Source: Stenogyne calaminthoides (Eukaryota > Streptophyta > Magnoliopsida > Lamiales > Lamiaceae). Taken from it: 64,000 nt of DNA. The translations under genes and the position numbers were made by a program. This document shows positions 34,820 to 49,366 of the stretch, piece by piece; within the stretch, counting starts at the first letter, position 1; every line of letters begins with the position of its first letter. Below the pieces are notes generated by a model, which was given only the letters and a program-made list of their open reading frames with translations, made no database searches and was not told where the DNA came from. The stretch lies in contig JBBCBC010000002.1 of the NCBI GenBank assembly GCA_037126765.1, positions 18,321,853-18,385,852 on the forward strand, written 5' to 3'.

Positions 34820-37059
34820 AAAAATATGCAATTCACCATTCAAATATGAGAAAATCTAAGAAATAAAATCATGGACTGAACATCTATAGAATAATAACTC
34901 CAAAATACCCTTTAGAACAACACACCTCATCTATCTATTTGGATCTATAAAGTTCATACATTTTCAATATAGGTTTTCTTGATTTTTCTCGCAAGCACCA
35001 TTTTACCGTGATCAAGACTTCCGACATTTTTCTTTTTGTTTTTTTCATGAGAAATGAGTAATCAATATTATGAAGGCCAATATCAAAATAACCAAGTGAC
35101 AAAAATTAACATAGTGAAAAAATAAATATATAAGAAAGACATGCAAATAAACATAACAATCAAACTCGTGAGAAATCGCAATGCTAAATTGTTATAAATT
35201 ATTACTATATAATCATATTATACATAAATAATGGACAACTCACAATTGAAAATTTTAATATAAAGTGACTCTTGCAATTTACCCGAGTCATCGTCACTGC
35301 TTATATAAAACAATTAATTACCAATTTCCAACTTAAAAAACACAAAAAATAGATAAAAGAGAGAGAGATACAGAAAGAGATTTTTTGCTCACTATTTGAA
35401 CTTCGGAGAGTATAAACATTGGACCAATAATTTTAACCGTTAGCCATTCATCTGGACAAAGAGATAATAAGAAATGTGAATCCCACTTGCGAAAAATTTA
35501 CCTAGGTTAAATTATTATAGATTACACATATGGATTATATCAAACATAAGTGAGAGACTGAAATAATACTAAAACATGTATGATTTTAATTCCTTCAACA
35601 AATCTGAAAAAACAAATGCGATAATCAGAAATTTGTTTCAAATCTTCAATAACTACGCAAAAAAATAAATCAAAATCTTTCAAAAAAAGAAGCAGAATTT
35701 TGTATAATAATTAAACAGATAAAGAAAAAAAGATGAGAAAAAATATCAGTTAGTATTCGAATATATTAAAGACGACAGTATGCAAGAATTGTCTTAGAAA
35801 CCTTTATAAATCTTCCAACAAATGCCTTCAAAAAAATATGAGAGAAAAAAAAAAATTGAATACAAACGAAAAAGGTCATTAGAGAGACGCGATAGAAAAA
35901 AAAATGGTAAAAGAGAAGAGTGAGAATATTTGTATTAACCCTATTCTACAAAAGATTAAATGACATATATAAATTTTAAAAAAATCATATTAGAGATTAA
36001 AAATTATATTATTAATAAGATCATAAATAATCTCATAGAAATCCAAATATTTGAAATAGATCAACCACATGAATAAGGGGTGATTCACACTTAGTAAATA
36101 AATGGATAAATGACCGGTAAAGATCAAAACTAGTTGGGTGAATTTGATTGTGGGTTATATAAATTTGCATAGCCAAATCCATCAATCCGTACACAAACAC
36201 CTTAGGAATTAAGGTTTGCACCACAAGAGTACCAAGTAGTAGATAGGGTACACTAGTTTCGACTATAACGTATAAACGTTAGAGCCGTTGTCACACCAAT
36301 TAACATTATATAAGTAGAGAGCCCATCATTTGCAGTTGCACCACTAGAACATGTAGAGATATACAAAATTGGCCCCATGGAATTGGAACCTTGCCTTCAT
36401 CATATTTTACTAAAGGTAACCAACCAACAAGATACACCTGCACCTCAAGGAAAATCCACTCTCACAAGTACCTCCAAAAACTAGCTATATTGCATAATCA
36501 TAATTCATAGTTGCATCCTACACAAACTACGCAATCGCAAAAAACTTTGTACGTGAAAATAAAGCTAGTACCAGTAGTGGTAGTCTGCTGCTTCATCATC
36601 TCCTTCAAAAGCTGCAAGTAAAAGTCCAACAGATCAGTGGAGATATATAGATAAGCTGCTGATAACTTTTGCAAAGACACTATAAAAAGCACACAGTTGG
36701 GGTCATTATACAAAGCATTTGACTGGTTTTTGTCTAAAAAGAACCAGAACCAGGAAAAGGATTCATAGGTGCATTAGCATCGATATGCTTCCACATAAAA
36801 TATACATATATGATAGCAAAGTTGGTGGTTTGTTATGATCAAGTTTTACGTATCTTAGAAACTTTTAAGAACATCAAGTATCCTGCCAATGTTTCACAAA
36901 TTGCAATTCTAATCGATTTCTAGCCTGTAAAAAAGCCCTACCATGCTTGTTACACGTGTCAACTGTCTGTGCGCTTAGTGTCGAGGACCAAAGTATATGA
37001 AGGATAGTTTACCTCTACGGGAAAAAAGTAGGCAGGGGGGATGGTAACTACTCAGCCTA
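34820..37059. other. Intergenic, no gene seen
   Basis: AT-rich sequence with a short GAGAGA run at about 35357. Short frames (36033-36224, 36498-36713) have no recognisable features and no splice-linked partners that I could find. Confidence 0.4.
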
Positions 37060-37630
37060 TATGAAAAACAAGGAAAGTCCTTCGTGCAACTTGCTAAAAG
37101 TGACCCAGCACAAGCCATATTTGTGTACATGTCTACAAATCTTGGGAAGAGATATATCCATATAATATAATGAGAGCAACCTCATTATAACAGTACACAT
37201 TATCAATTAAATGTGAAGTGCATATAGCACACAAAAAGCTGCTGGAACATAAGAATGTTCAAGAACAGTTTGTATTTTTATAGCTCTACAACATGCTAAA
37301 ACCCAGCATTGTCACAACTCACACGACAATATTTGCGCATATACAGTACGCATTCACAATTAAATGTTAGCACACAAAAAGCTGTTACAACATAAGGAAG
37401 TTCAGAGTGGTTGGTATTTATAGCTCTGCAACTTGCTAAAACCCGGCATAAGCCATATTTGTGTACCTATGTCTCCAAGAGATTTATCAGTATAAATATA
37501 ATGAGAGTAACCTCATTATAATAACAGAACATATTCTCAATTAAATGTAAAGTTCATTTAGCACACAAAGCTGCTAGCACATTAAAGAATGATTGGTATT
37601 TTATAGCTCTGACAGCTTTTACATGTTTGC
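37060..37630. repeat. Three diverged direct repeats downstream of UBP26
   Basis: Blocks containing CATTATAA...CAATTAAATGT, GCACACAAA(AA)GCTG and TTTATAGCTCT recur near 37190-37295, 37350-37435 and 37515-37620. The longer words AGCCATATTTGTGTAC occur at about 37114 and 37450. No coding potential. Confidence 0.55.
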
Positions 37631-38147
37631 ACAAGAAAATGAGATGTTAATCTAAAACTGAGAATATATCCAATTAAAAATGGCTTATTATGGTTACAAT
37701 ACTAACCACTGGAACATGTAAGACAAAAAGACCTAGGGATTAGACATACAACTCGTGAACCAAAGCACAGCATGCACAGGCAAATTAAACAAACATATCA
37801 CCTTACCCTGAAATAAGCCAATTATCTAATTTTGATTCTATTATTGGTTCATGTAGCCTACCCCAATTATTTGGGATTAAAGGCTCAGTTAACAAGAAGA
37901 TCACCTTACCCTGAAATTCATATAAAGACTAAGACCTGAAAACAACCAAGTCTGTCCTCAATTATGTTCAATAAAGCAACAGCCTCATACATAACAAATT
38001 AATATGTAGTAGGCAAGTGCATGATAGACAAGAAAACGATGTAACTTCAAGTTAAAAAAGTTAAATCTCAACCTTAAAAACGATGACGAAAGGTTCTTTC
38101 GAATTCCAGAGTTCAAAACCCAGAGAAAGAACAGAGCCAAATCTTCA

Positions 38148-41100
38148 TTAATTAAAACATGCTTCAGAGACGGCCTGTGATGGAATTGTTGACGTGAGAA
38201 GTGTACCACGAAAACCCCCTTCTGCCTGTTGTGTATCCAAATTTGAATCCGAAAGCTCATCTGCAGATTAGCAGATTAGAAAGGGTCCTAAAACTTATCC
38301 TTTTGGTAAATAGATTAAAAATACTTCCACCAAATAAACAGTAATCTTGACAGTACGGAAAAAAATGAAGAAGCTTCTCTCATCTAGACAAAGAGATTTT
38401 TCTCAAGGACATAACAGAAAAAATCAATACAGGATAAAGGGGAGCATTTGTGTATAACCTTAGGAAGGACTACGAAAAACTTATTAAAATTATACTGAAT
38501 GCCATGGTCATATCAGACATATTTAATGACGCAACTTGTTTAGTTCTTTCATATCAGATATGTTTTCTTATTTATAATATATTAAAATATTATTATATCG
38601 ACACTTTCTCAGGTTTGATTTTACATAGGATAAGACACGTACCTACGTCGACGTAATAAGGAAAAATCACAATCTTGGTGGTTAATCTATAAAGTATATA
38701 CGATAAAAATCTAGATTAAATTTCTTTAGAGGAATCTCTAAAATGAAATAGTCAATTACGCGTGTATGAATTAACATGACATACAAAATTAAGCAACACC
38801 AGCTACTAAAGAAGGTGCTGATCAGGCCACAAAATCCCGGACTACAATGCCTTACCAGCAATATCACGATTCTCATGGATCTTTGAATCAGTCACCCATA
38901 AAATGTCACCAGGAAATATATTCACATCAGCAAGACAAGCTGTTTCCCCATCAATTACTTTCTGCCCTTTGTGGATTATCTGGTTTTCCTTAACAACCTA
39001 AGAAACGATAAATCAACATGTATAAAGATGAATTGGTAATCAGTTTGTTGGGTTTGAGGAAAGTTTCAACATATTTGAAAAACATGTATAGTAACAGTGT
39101 GAGAAACCAACCACAAGGTAAATTCAATTAAAAATTGCTGCAATTGCACGGGTCTAGTCATACTGTGTTAAAGAGTCTTACGACGGAATATTTATTTACC
39201 ATTGAAAATGATTGGAGAAACAGCAGCAACAAGCATTCTGTCAAATTTACAAATCATTTAAAAGGTAGGATCCAGGATTCGTTTGATGAGTTCTAGATTT
39301 TTTCCTCACCACAACAATCCAGGGGAAGCCAATCGACTAGATTTGAGCCATAAACAGTTCAATCTGGTTTGTATTAAACAAAACAAAGGCTTGGTTTATA
39401 TACAGTTTACAAGGAGCTAAACTACCAAATAAATCAGAACATATACGTAAATGATTGCATGATGTCATGCCCCTAATCTATGGGAATAAATCAATTTGCA
39501 ACAACCTAATATCATAAGTACATGAGGAAATAAATATGTAGTTTCATCACTAATCACTATGATGCTGCCCACAATTAAGCTATTTTTGAGAAACGTAGTA
39601 CAGAAATTATTTTCAATACACTCATTGTTGGACATCATATCCTGAAAAGTTCCATCCTTGTACCATGTCCACTATCTACACATATAAACCTAACACCCAA
39701 TCAGAAAATATGCATAATATTACCCACCATATTGCATCTTATAGATCATAAACACCCTCCAAGATTAAATTTATCTGCCTCAAAGCACAGTTCTTCACCA
39801 AGATTTCCTATTCAATACACAGACAAAATACCAAGTCTTTTGGACTTGAAAGATCACCTTAGTAAACTTGAGCTTGGCTGACGGATCTATTCAACAGTTC
39901 AGTAGCATCAATCTGAACTTCATTTAACCTAAAAACCCTCTAAATTCTCATTACCTAAATTCCTTTAATAGCACGCCGATTAGAAACACAAACTATTTAC
40001 ATTTATTAACGAACTATAGGATTCAATTTTCCAATCTCCAAGAGGATCAACAGCACACAGTTCTTCATAATCAAACAGGCTTAAATACAGGATATACATA
40101 GAAAATTTCCAATTTAGTCATCCCTCATCAGAACATCAGACATCATGAAAGAGAAGAAATTACTCAATTAGTATATATACTTGATAAATATCATACCCCA
40201 AAGGATTCCCATATCATCATCTTCAGCTGATAAATAGATGTGGACCCAGAAACATTCAAATTCACAGAGTTTCCATATGCTGCCTTCCTTGACCTCTTGG
40301 ATGTTCGGCGACTTGGATCTGCAATGCTGCCTGACGCTTCTAAAATTGATTTTGGAGGTTCTTTTCCACGAACTAAACAAACGCATATATCCTCATTGGT
40401 ATAGTTCAGTTTCTTCATCAATTCAGAGCTTTCCCTTTCGCCGATGCATTCCTCACAAACCTAGATAGAAAGACAGGAGTCGTACATAGGCCACAACTGA
40501 GTGGAAAGAAATAATATGTGGGCCAGCTAAAAAGTGAAAGGCACTTCTTTGAGATTTGGTGAAACAAAAACAAACAGTTTTTATATTTTAACTCAGTTAA
40601 ATCGTTTCAGGAAAACACAGGCATTTCATATTAACCGGTTCAGTCACGTAGAATACATTTCTTGTAGTTAGCACATTCATCAATCCTGTGGTAACAATTA
40701 CTAAATGGATAGGATACATGATATGGATTATTTTCTGTGGAAAATAACTGCTAGATTCGTGTTACTTACATACCATTGCGTCGACCTATATATATATCAC
40801 CATGGTCTGATGAGCCAAGTACAAACCAACGTATTTAGCCGGGAAAACACATCATACTATTCACCTCACAACCGTAAAACATTTAAAATAGAGTTTCCAG
40901 AGTCCAAATTTACCTGAGGAGAAGTCTTAACAATCGGCCTCCTAGACAGACTCAAGTTAACTTCGTCATACATATTGATATGCTCCTCAGAAATTGGCAT
41001 CTCACTATAAGACCCAATCATATTTTCTTCTGGACCATTATCAATCTCAACTCTGGCCGTAATACATTTGGTCTCTGAACCACCCCAATCTTCACAGAAT

Positions 41101-44100
41101 AATCTCCAATCATCCTCTAAGATGAGTGTTAGTCCATCTGTCTAAAATTATAAAATTTAAAAAAAATAAAAAATTATAAAGCATTAGAGTATTCAAGCAC
41201 AATTCTGGACCTATATTATTGGAAACCTTAGACAATCTATAAAACATGCCGTAAATGAGATAAACAAAGTCTAAGTGTCTAACTAGAAAAAACCCACTCA
41301 AGTATCCATTGTAAAAGGAAAAAAAATGAGAGTGGGAGTGGAGGATGGGGTCTAGATAAGAAGATCATTAAATTGCAGAACAAACTTACAGCTGTTGACT
41401 TTTGGACAATAAGTTCACGCTTCCAGATGAGTTCCGGAGGCCTCACAAGTAGCTTACAGTGCTGATTTACATAGAATCAGGAACACATGTCAGAATACAT
41501 CCTACAATATATTTATATGAGCTACCGAAATAAAACATTATTAAACGACTCAAAGGTTCATTCTCTCCAAGGCCTATCGTCAATAAAGACAGTAGGAAGT
41601 GAAGAGGATAAAACTCACAAAAGAAAATATTTGCTAACTAATTAGATGTAGCAGAAAACAGTGGAAAAGAGTGCACACCTTCTCACATAGCAGCATATCA
41701 ACAACAGTATTTAAAGTTTCAAGATCTGCAGAAGAATCATTCTTTCCACTAGCATTTACGTAGCTTCTCCATGTCGAAAGCCAAGATGAAGGCAATAAAT
41801 AGTATCTGGTATCTGGAAAAAAACCTATAGTTTTATTCATAGCCAAATTTTCATGACTTTGCCTCTGCTTCAACTTGAACTCTCTGCAAACATATAACTC
41901 CTAGTAAGCCACCAAAATAATTATATTTAACCGGTTAAATATTCGTAAAATAACCTCAAGCTATCTTCTGAGCATGCAGCTTCTGTAAGTTCAACACTGC
42001 ATAAAGCACATGGTTTGGAGTCGGAAGGGAAAGTTGCCACAGGGTCATCCGGCTTCACAGTCATAGCCGTTTGATGTACAAATTCCCAAAGAGTCTCGGG
42101 CACTAGTAAGCGTTTAGCACCTAGCTCAGGCATAAGTGCGCCATGGGGACACCTAATTGAAGCAGTCGGTCCAGAATCAGCTTCGCATGGAAGGTCTACA
42201 TTTTTCCTTCGTAGCCACTGCTGCAGCCTACAAAGTACTTCTATAAGAGTTGTATCCGTAATACGTCAAGAATACTATTAAGAAATCAGTACCTTTTTTG
42301 GCTAGAATTAACAACCTGAAAACGGCCAGAAATTAGTACTATTTATATGTTTTTTACGAGACTACATTACACTATGTAAGATGCATATTATCTTCTCTTC
42401 ATGTTTAATTTTTTGTGACAAATCCACAATGGAATCTTTCTAAAATTGACATATAACAGAACTAGCACTAGAGCTTTTTAATGGCTCACAGATCAATTCA
42501 GATCCATTTTATTATACCTCTCTCAATTAAGTGCATGTGCTTAATTTTGTGGCCACAGCCTTGGAACTTGTAATAATTTTTTCCACTTAATTGAAATAGA
42601 TATCATTGGAAAATACAAAAAAAGATAAGCCTTATTGAAACTAGGGGTGAAAACGGATCGGATACGGACGGATAGTGCTTATACCGTATCCTAAACCATA
42701 TTTTTTTCTCGAATTCGGAGTCGGATACGGAAAAGCCGGATTCGGATACGAATTCGGAATATTCCGTATACGGATACGGGAAGGATATCGGACGAATCCG
42801 GGCGGATTCGAATAACTATAATCGGATAATATATTTCAAACGAAAATCATCTAATGCAAATTATAAAAATTATATCTACTGCTAATAATATGAAACTAAA
42901 AGTAATTAAGTATTAAGTACTAATATTATATTATTATATATAACGCCTACATAAGTATTGAGTACTAATATTATATTATTATATATATATATTAATATAA
43001 AATATAAACCAGGGTCTTAGCCCACCTGGCCACTGGGCTCCTCATTTGAATGGAAGACCCAGGTTCGATTCCCTTTGGGAACGAATTTGGAGTTATAGGA
43101 GTTATAAGATGGATTGGTGATTTCATGGAGTATTTGAGGATATCCGGATTTACTATCCGGATAATATCCGATAAAATATGGGAAAAAATATGGGATAAAT
43201 GTATTCGAATCCGATTCGAATCGGTCAATATTATGTATTCGGATACTAGTTTTTTATACCGAATTCAATACCAACCGAATACTGCTCCGGATCGGTCGGG
43301 AAATATCCGATCCGTTTTCACCCCTAATTGAAACTAAGCATCTTAAACAGTAGAGTGAAGGGAAGATACATGTAAATTAGGAGAGAAGTGGAGAGACAAT
43401 CAACATTTATTATACATATAACATACCACGATTTAGATATATAGTACAAAGAGCCATCGAGAGGCTTCCCAGAGAGTGCTGCCTCTGCAATTTCTTTCAT
43501 TAAGAATCTCTGATCCCTGTAGATATTTGCACGCCTCATATTGCTACCCATCTCAAAGATGCAATCTGTACAATAGTCGTCCTTGGCCAATGTTGGACCC
43601 CCACCATACTTATCAAAAGAATCAAACGAACATAATAAGTACAAATAGTCAATACACTAACACAAGACATGAAACTAGTAGAAAGACTGAAACAAATAAT
43701 CTTCATAGACACATACATCACCAGATAGATGCCCAGAAACAAAGAATTGACAAAAATGTTTGTTCCTTTGCTAGAAATGCTTTAGATTCATAAATATTAG
43801 GCTAATATGGTTTCAGTTAGAGACTAGTTAATGGCTTCAGACAATGATAATTTACACTTATCTAACCATAACTTTCTAAGCTTTATGATTTGTATTAAAC
43901 CACCATGATATTGACCTTGACACCTAGGACCTTTCGTAGAGGAACTTGCTTCCTAATCCACCAATAATGCAATATATTTGCTAACTGTGAACACCAATAA
44001 AAGGGAATTCGAATGCAAGACAAAATAACTATAAACACCAGGAATCAATCAATATTGCAACTAGGCCCTCCAATTATAATTTAGTAATAAATTCAGCCTT

Positions 44101-47100
44101 CCTCAGACCTCAAAGCCTTTTGTATATAGAAAATACAAACCACTAGAACTTATGAGGTTCTAGTTAAGCTAGTATTTCTTCAAAGTCTCATGTATATAGA
44201 AAATGCACCACGTAAGATATCCGGGATAGATAGTCAGACTCTTATATCAAATTAAAATTTGTTATTCTTTAATCAAAATAAAAATTCTACTTCAAAAGAA
44301 AATAAAATGTGTGAGCGTAAAAATACTCACATTCAGACGCACAGTGTATTTAAGCATTGGACCTTCAGTTTTATTCAAATCACAGAAGGTTTGAAGGTTA
44401 CTTGCCGAGCTAAATAGTACCAGATGATAAATTATTTAAAAATTATTTAAAATGATGTAATTACTTGTCTGTTAAAAAGAACACCCAAGATCAAGTCAGA
44501 TGGTTTATGTCAATAAAATAATGACTGATTTGAAATAAAATTAGGTGCAATTTGTTAGTGGGCAATTTGTTGAGCTCATTAAAACATAAGCTGCAAGAAC
44601 TTATCAGATGCTCAACTTTCATTCTGAAATAATGAGATTACTTTTCTGTACCTTAAATGAAGAAATAAATAATTACAATAAACACCAAGAGAATATAAGG
44701 CGTTTTTATGTCAATAAAATAATATCAATTTTGTATTTTTCCTGACAATTAAGTGACTTTCTTTATTTTATTTTTTGATAGGAATTAAAAAACTTTTATT
44801 AGATAGTGTAAGGGATGAGAGATCCCTTATACAGATAAAGAAGAAGAGATACCACGGATTACAGTAACACTTACAAGCAAAGCATCAATGTCTAACTACA
44901 AACTCCTAAACAAAGCATCACTTACAGTATCACTTGCAAACAAAAGAAAAAAGGCAACAAAAACAATATACTACATGATTCAAAATTTATGACAGAAAAA
45001 TCATTTTAACCGGAAAGTGGTACCTCACATTTTATCAGATATCATGCATAAGTTACCACTTGGAAGAATACCTTGGAAAATAATTTGACCCAAGCTTCAG
45101 CTGACAAACACTTCATGTAGTTAATCCTTGAAGCTGGCACCTTGGCATGCAAGCATTGTATTGAGCTGTTATCAATAGCCCTGCACAGATTACTTGTTTT
45201 TTATCCATGCATATCCTCTCTGGGCAAAGATAAAGAGTCATCACAAAATCTCTGAAGAATATTCTAATAGCTATTTATACTTCCCGAGTAAAGCTTCAGT
45301 GTTATCTTAATCAAAATTTAGAGAAGCACGCGATTCCATATTTCTATAACGTTACTGACCCTTGATCTTTCCATAAAGTTAAAAAATTTATGTGATTTTA
45401 ATTTACAAAAAACTCTACCATTTAGTGAAATAGATGTTGAGTAAATTTGTAGTCATCCAGGATGTTACTGGAAGAACTGAAAAGAGACCAACTCCGAGTC
45501 CTATAAAATTTTGAAGGTTTTTTTATAAGGTAAAATGTGGATAGAGTAACAATGAGGCAAACTAAGAGATTATGGATAAATAATCATTTTCACTTACAAG
45601 ACTAAGGATACAGGATCATTTTCACTTACGAGACTAAGGATAAAGGATCATTTTAACTTACGATGGAGAGACACTGTCTGCCCACTGACGAAGCCATTCA
45701 GTTGAAATCCAGAAGTACGAGTTCTCAAAAGAATGAACTGGAGCTTCAGAAAGGATTGAACGCACATCTACCCGCCGTTTTGTAATACAACTCAGCTCAA
45801 CTTCCTTCTTTGACTTGTATTGTTCACATGACGCAAGGTATACTGAATTCATCGTATTTACGTCCTCCAGAAGATGTGATGGAAGAGGGCCATCTATTTC
45901 CATCTTGTATTCATCAGTTTTTCCACCATCAATGTTAGAACGCCTACGGACATACATAAGCATATATGCATCACTTGATGAAAATGTTTGTACGTGATTA
46001 GCACCACCATTTGATTCTGAAGATTGCATCTGGCTGCCATATACATGATTCCCATTTACAGGAAATTCCACCTCCTTTGCAGATAATGAGCAGTCTACTT
46101 TGCCATTTTGGTCAGTTTTGGATCCCGAAGTAGATGCTTTCGACCCAAACGGCTGTTGACCCAAGTGTGACACCTGTTCATCATCAAATTCCCACCACTC
46201 ACTAATATTATCTTCCCTTATATGGGCTGTATAGTGGCCATTGTTGACAGCGGAGCCCTTGTGTATCAACACAGCAGCCAAATCATATATCAAATCTGAT
46301 TTTGAACACTCTGATAACCTTGGTGCCATGTTAAGTTCTTGAGGAAAACAAAATACTGAAGTGATTTTTTTCTTTGTGGTTGTCTGCAAATAGAATCACA
46401 GTAACCCATAAATACAGCTGGAAGGATAGACAAACCAATATAATCCCATTAGCTGAAAAATATTAGCCATTGAATGGTTGATAGGTCCTACGAGCCCAAT
46501 ATCAAAAAATATATAGAAAAATTGCCAGCAACTTGTCAGCTTATTTTAAAAGGTAACTACCAGGCCCAAGAAAGCAAGCTAATAGATACTAATACTATGT
46601 ATAACATTAAACAACCTAGTTAGAGAAGTAAACATATATACCAAAGTGAAATGAGAGAAACATTCTAGAAGTGGAATATGAGCACTCCAGAGGAGACCCC
46701 GCTATTCCAGCTAGATGAAAAGAAAGATTCTGAACGCTTATATACAAGTTTAAAATCCAAGCAAGTGATTGACTCACAAACATATTGAAATTGCAAACCG
46801 ACATTTGATGGACAGCTGGTTTGCTCCACGGGAAGAAGTGAGGTACATATTTTCAGCAGAAAAAAATGAGCAGAAGCCAGTAAATTTGCATAAAATATAA
46901 GGAATAACAACCTAGAAGGATGTATGCCAATCAAAGTGTTCTATGACACCATGGAAAAAGTAGAAGCAGCATATATGAGGGGGAAAAAATTACATTTGGA
47001 AGGAAAACACAACGCTTAAGCTGGAAATTTAGGACAGCAGGCAGTGACCGCAGCTTAATGCTACGTGTAGCATCAACTCTCATGGCACAAGCATCACAAT

Positions 47101-49121
47101 AATACTGATTGTCTTCTCGAAGCTCCTCTATGCTAAGGTAATCATCCAAACTCTCATCCAGATTCTTTAACCCTTTGACATTTAACTCAATTTCATAGAA
47201 GTCTTCAACTTTTGAAGACGCCTCCGACTCATTTCCACATTTTGAACACCTTCAAAGGAAATAGAAAATGATGACCATTTCATTTCACAATGGATAAAAG
47301 TATTAAAAAGGGCTAAAATGCAATAACACAACTAATAATTGCTGATGAATAGAGATAGAAAGAAGGATAAGTAGTTGTTAATAATAAAATAACAAAATTT
47401 GTTAACACTCTGCGACTGAGTGAAAATCTTTGGAAGAACAAAAATGAAAACACGAAAACAAATCCCAGGAAAAAAATGAACGAGTGATGCGTTGAACAGC
47501 AACCACAAACTAATTCAGAATAGAATTCAACAAAGAAAGTTGTTCTTGCATGCACTTCAAGTGATTAGCAGTTATTTTAGCGCATAAATCTGGACAACAA
47601 AGAAAACCAACTAGGCATGCTGCATGCCTAAGTCAAAAGGATAAATCTCAGCAACCAAACAAATGATCACTATCGTAAAACATTATAATTCGCTCACAGA
47701 CATTTCAAAAATTTCACAGTTCAACTGAGACTTTACAGAGAACTTGAATCAACCATCGTGGCTCAATTTTTTCTTTCTCTGGCAACGCTTGGCTTTCTAA
47801 TTGCTAAATTTACGTAAATAATTGATTCAAAATCTAGACCATTTACCTTTAGTATAAATTTTCAGGCTACCAAAACTTCGGAGTCTATTACACAAATGAT
47901 GAATGAGAATGAAACAATCATACTTTAACATGTAACAACATTTGTACTGATGTGTGAAAGATGAAAAATGATTATGACATCATTTGAATATAGAGCAACG
48001 CATCTTACCTAGTCACGTGTGAGACACCTCCACGGTAAAGGTCTTGTACAATTGTTCTGGCCTTGTGTATTCTGGACTGGCTTAATCGCCGCTCAAGCAA
48101 CGAGAAGAGCAAGGTGAGAAACTCATGGCTATCCTGTTGAACACCATTATCCAGTTCCAACGTCTGGATAAATGGGGCTGAATCCACAAAGGCCATCTTA
48201 CTAGAGTGCAGCTGTGCAAAAAGTCTAGCAAGGTTATTCAGGACAGGCTCCCTATCTAAAACTTCGGGCTCAATATGAAGAACACCTTCCCTGAACGACT
48301 TATTCATGTAGAGGCATTGCAGTATGCTGTTGGCATAACAAGTGGCACCAAGATTTGTCAGTCCTGCTGGTGTACTGGAGGATGCACGAAGGTCACTCGA
48401 TGGGTCAGGTCCAAGAGAATTTACAATTTCTGATATTTTTTGCCATAAGCCAGATTTTCGACTTCCGTTAGAAAGTGGGACCAGCCCACAAAAGCAATTT
48501 GGGTTGTCCTTGGTATTTATTCGACACCCTTGACAAACAGGCTTCCAGGTCATGTATAGCTGATTTACATCCTCTGCAGTCACTTCTCCATTAAAATGAA
48601 TCTTCCTACATTACACATACATATGCTTAAAGAATTAAAATGATTGAAAATGCACTTTAAGAAAGTTCTTCACCCGTTAGAAATTTTACTTTATAAATCA
48701 GTATCGGATCGCTAAAGTGCATAATCTGAAGTAAATGCAGCTTTTAATATATGCAGACGAACTCCAAAGGAATAAAAGCAATACAAAAACTCAGGAACGC
48801 AATCGGTTATTATCACATTTAGAAACTAACAGAAAAAAATAAGCTAATAAAACCTCAAACAAACCGTATCTCGAATTAAACAACTTAATAACAGCTACTA
48901 ACTAGCAATAACAACTTTTTCTGGAAAATGGTGATAGGTTGCCCAAAAGAATTCCAAGAATTGACGATAACACCTTAATCTAACAAGAAGAAAACTAAAA
49001 CATACGAGATAGATAAAATAAAATTTGAGGTAAACCTAAAGATTTCAGAGGAAGCATCCGCATTGCCATCACTTTTAGGCCTCTTATTCTTACTCCTAGT
49101 CGTCGGTCGATGATTCCTCAT
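38148..49121 (-). CDS. UBP26: Ubiquitin carboxyl-terminal hydrolase 26 (UBP26/USP48 type), 13 exons
   Basis: Exons from the start: 49036-49121, 48009-48605, 46994-47249, 45662-46383, 45072-45180, 43427-43608, 41955-42227, 41679-41883, 41390-41461, 40914-41141, 40197-40460, 38856-38997, 38148-38260. All introns are GT-AG, phases agree, and the frame runs 1082 codons to TAA. The Cys box GLTNLGATCYANSILQ puts the catalytic Cys near residue 118; the His box SAVNNGHYTAH gives His near 363, followed by WWEFDDEQV. Two CxxC pairs (229/232, 279/282) form the zinc site. Three DUSP-like repeats with W-L-x2-W signatures lie near 537-550, 645-655 and 770-783. A ubiquitin-like fold covers about 977-1040. 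Length and order match Arabidopsis UBP26, a nuclear H2B deubiquitinase needed for heterochromatic silencing and seed development. The gene looks intact despite TE insertions in introns 5 and 6. Confidence 0.95.
42642..43326. mobile_element. hAT-type MITE in UBP26 intron 6, TSD ATTGAAAC
   Basis: 685 bp; starts TAGGGGTGAAAACGGATCGG and ends with its complement. It is flanked by the perfect 8-bp direct repeat ATTGAAAC (42634-42641 and 43327-43334), the TSD length of hAT elements. The interior is dense in GGATACGG/GGATTCGAAT words. It contains a SINE-like insertion near 43010 and AT microsatellites. Confidence 0.85.
43010..43090 (+). repeat. tRNA-like SINE head within the hAT MITE
   Basis: CTTAGCCCACCTGG resembles Pol III box A and GGTTCGATTCC matches box B exactly at the right spacing. 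It sits inside the MITE on the strand opposite to UBP26. The downstream end is not resolved. Confidence 0.55.
44755..44960 (-). repeat. LINE 3'-end fragment in UBP26 intron 5
   Basis: Read on the minus strand, it ends with a TCTAATAAAAG polyadenylation-like stretch and TATCAAAAAATAAA, preceded by GTAATCCGTGGTATCTC and a CCCTTACAC word. This layout is usual for plant L1 3' UTRs. It is strongly 5'-truncated and non-coding. Confidence 0.5.
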
Positions 49122-49366
49122 CTTCTTAACCCTGAACAATCAATTAAGGGAAACCCCAATTTGAACAAAATTTCAGGAAAAATCTCTTAAACTTAACCGA
49201 TCAGAGACGTTTCAACGTGAAATTTGGAGCAATCGAGACGAGAGAGTCGGAAGGAAAAATCAGAGGCTTTGGGAGAGTATAATATTTTTAATAATATTAG
49301 GGCTCTTATTATAATTGATATACTTATAAATATAATAAAATTATAAATTAATTTCTGAATTCATTA
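49122..49366 (-). promoter_or_regulatory. UBP26 5' UTR and remaining promoter
   Basis: This is all that remains between the UBP26 ATG and the copia LTR. On the minus strand a TATAAGTATA word (about 49318-49327) could be a TATA box about 200 bp before the ATG. The transcription start is not visible. Confidence 0.4.

Noticed and set aside
37838..37900. SINE-like 3' motif (CCCCAATTATTTGGGATTAA)
   Set aside because: Resembles a motif common at plant retroposon 3' ends, but no head with Pol III boxes and no TSD could be found.
38842..38876. UBP26 ending at the TAG following GKAL (38842-38844)
   Set aside because: A GTAAG donor at 38855 joins in phase to an exon at 38260-38148 that continues IADELSDSN, matching the family's C-terminal pattern better.
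43010..43090. Functional tRNA gene
   Set aside because: Box A and B fit, but the acceptor stem does not pair cleanly and the sequence sits inside a MITE.
45815..45997. Plus-strand ORF within UBP26 exon 4 (and 48342-48533 in exon 2)
   Set aside because: Antisense shadows of well-supported coding exons.
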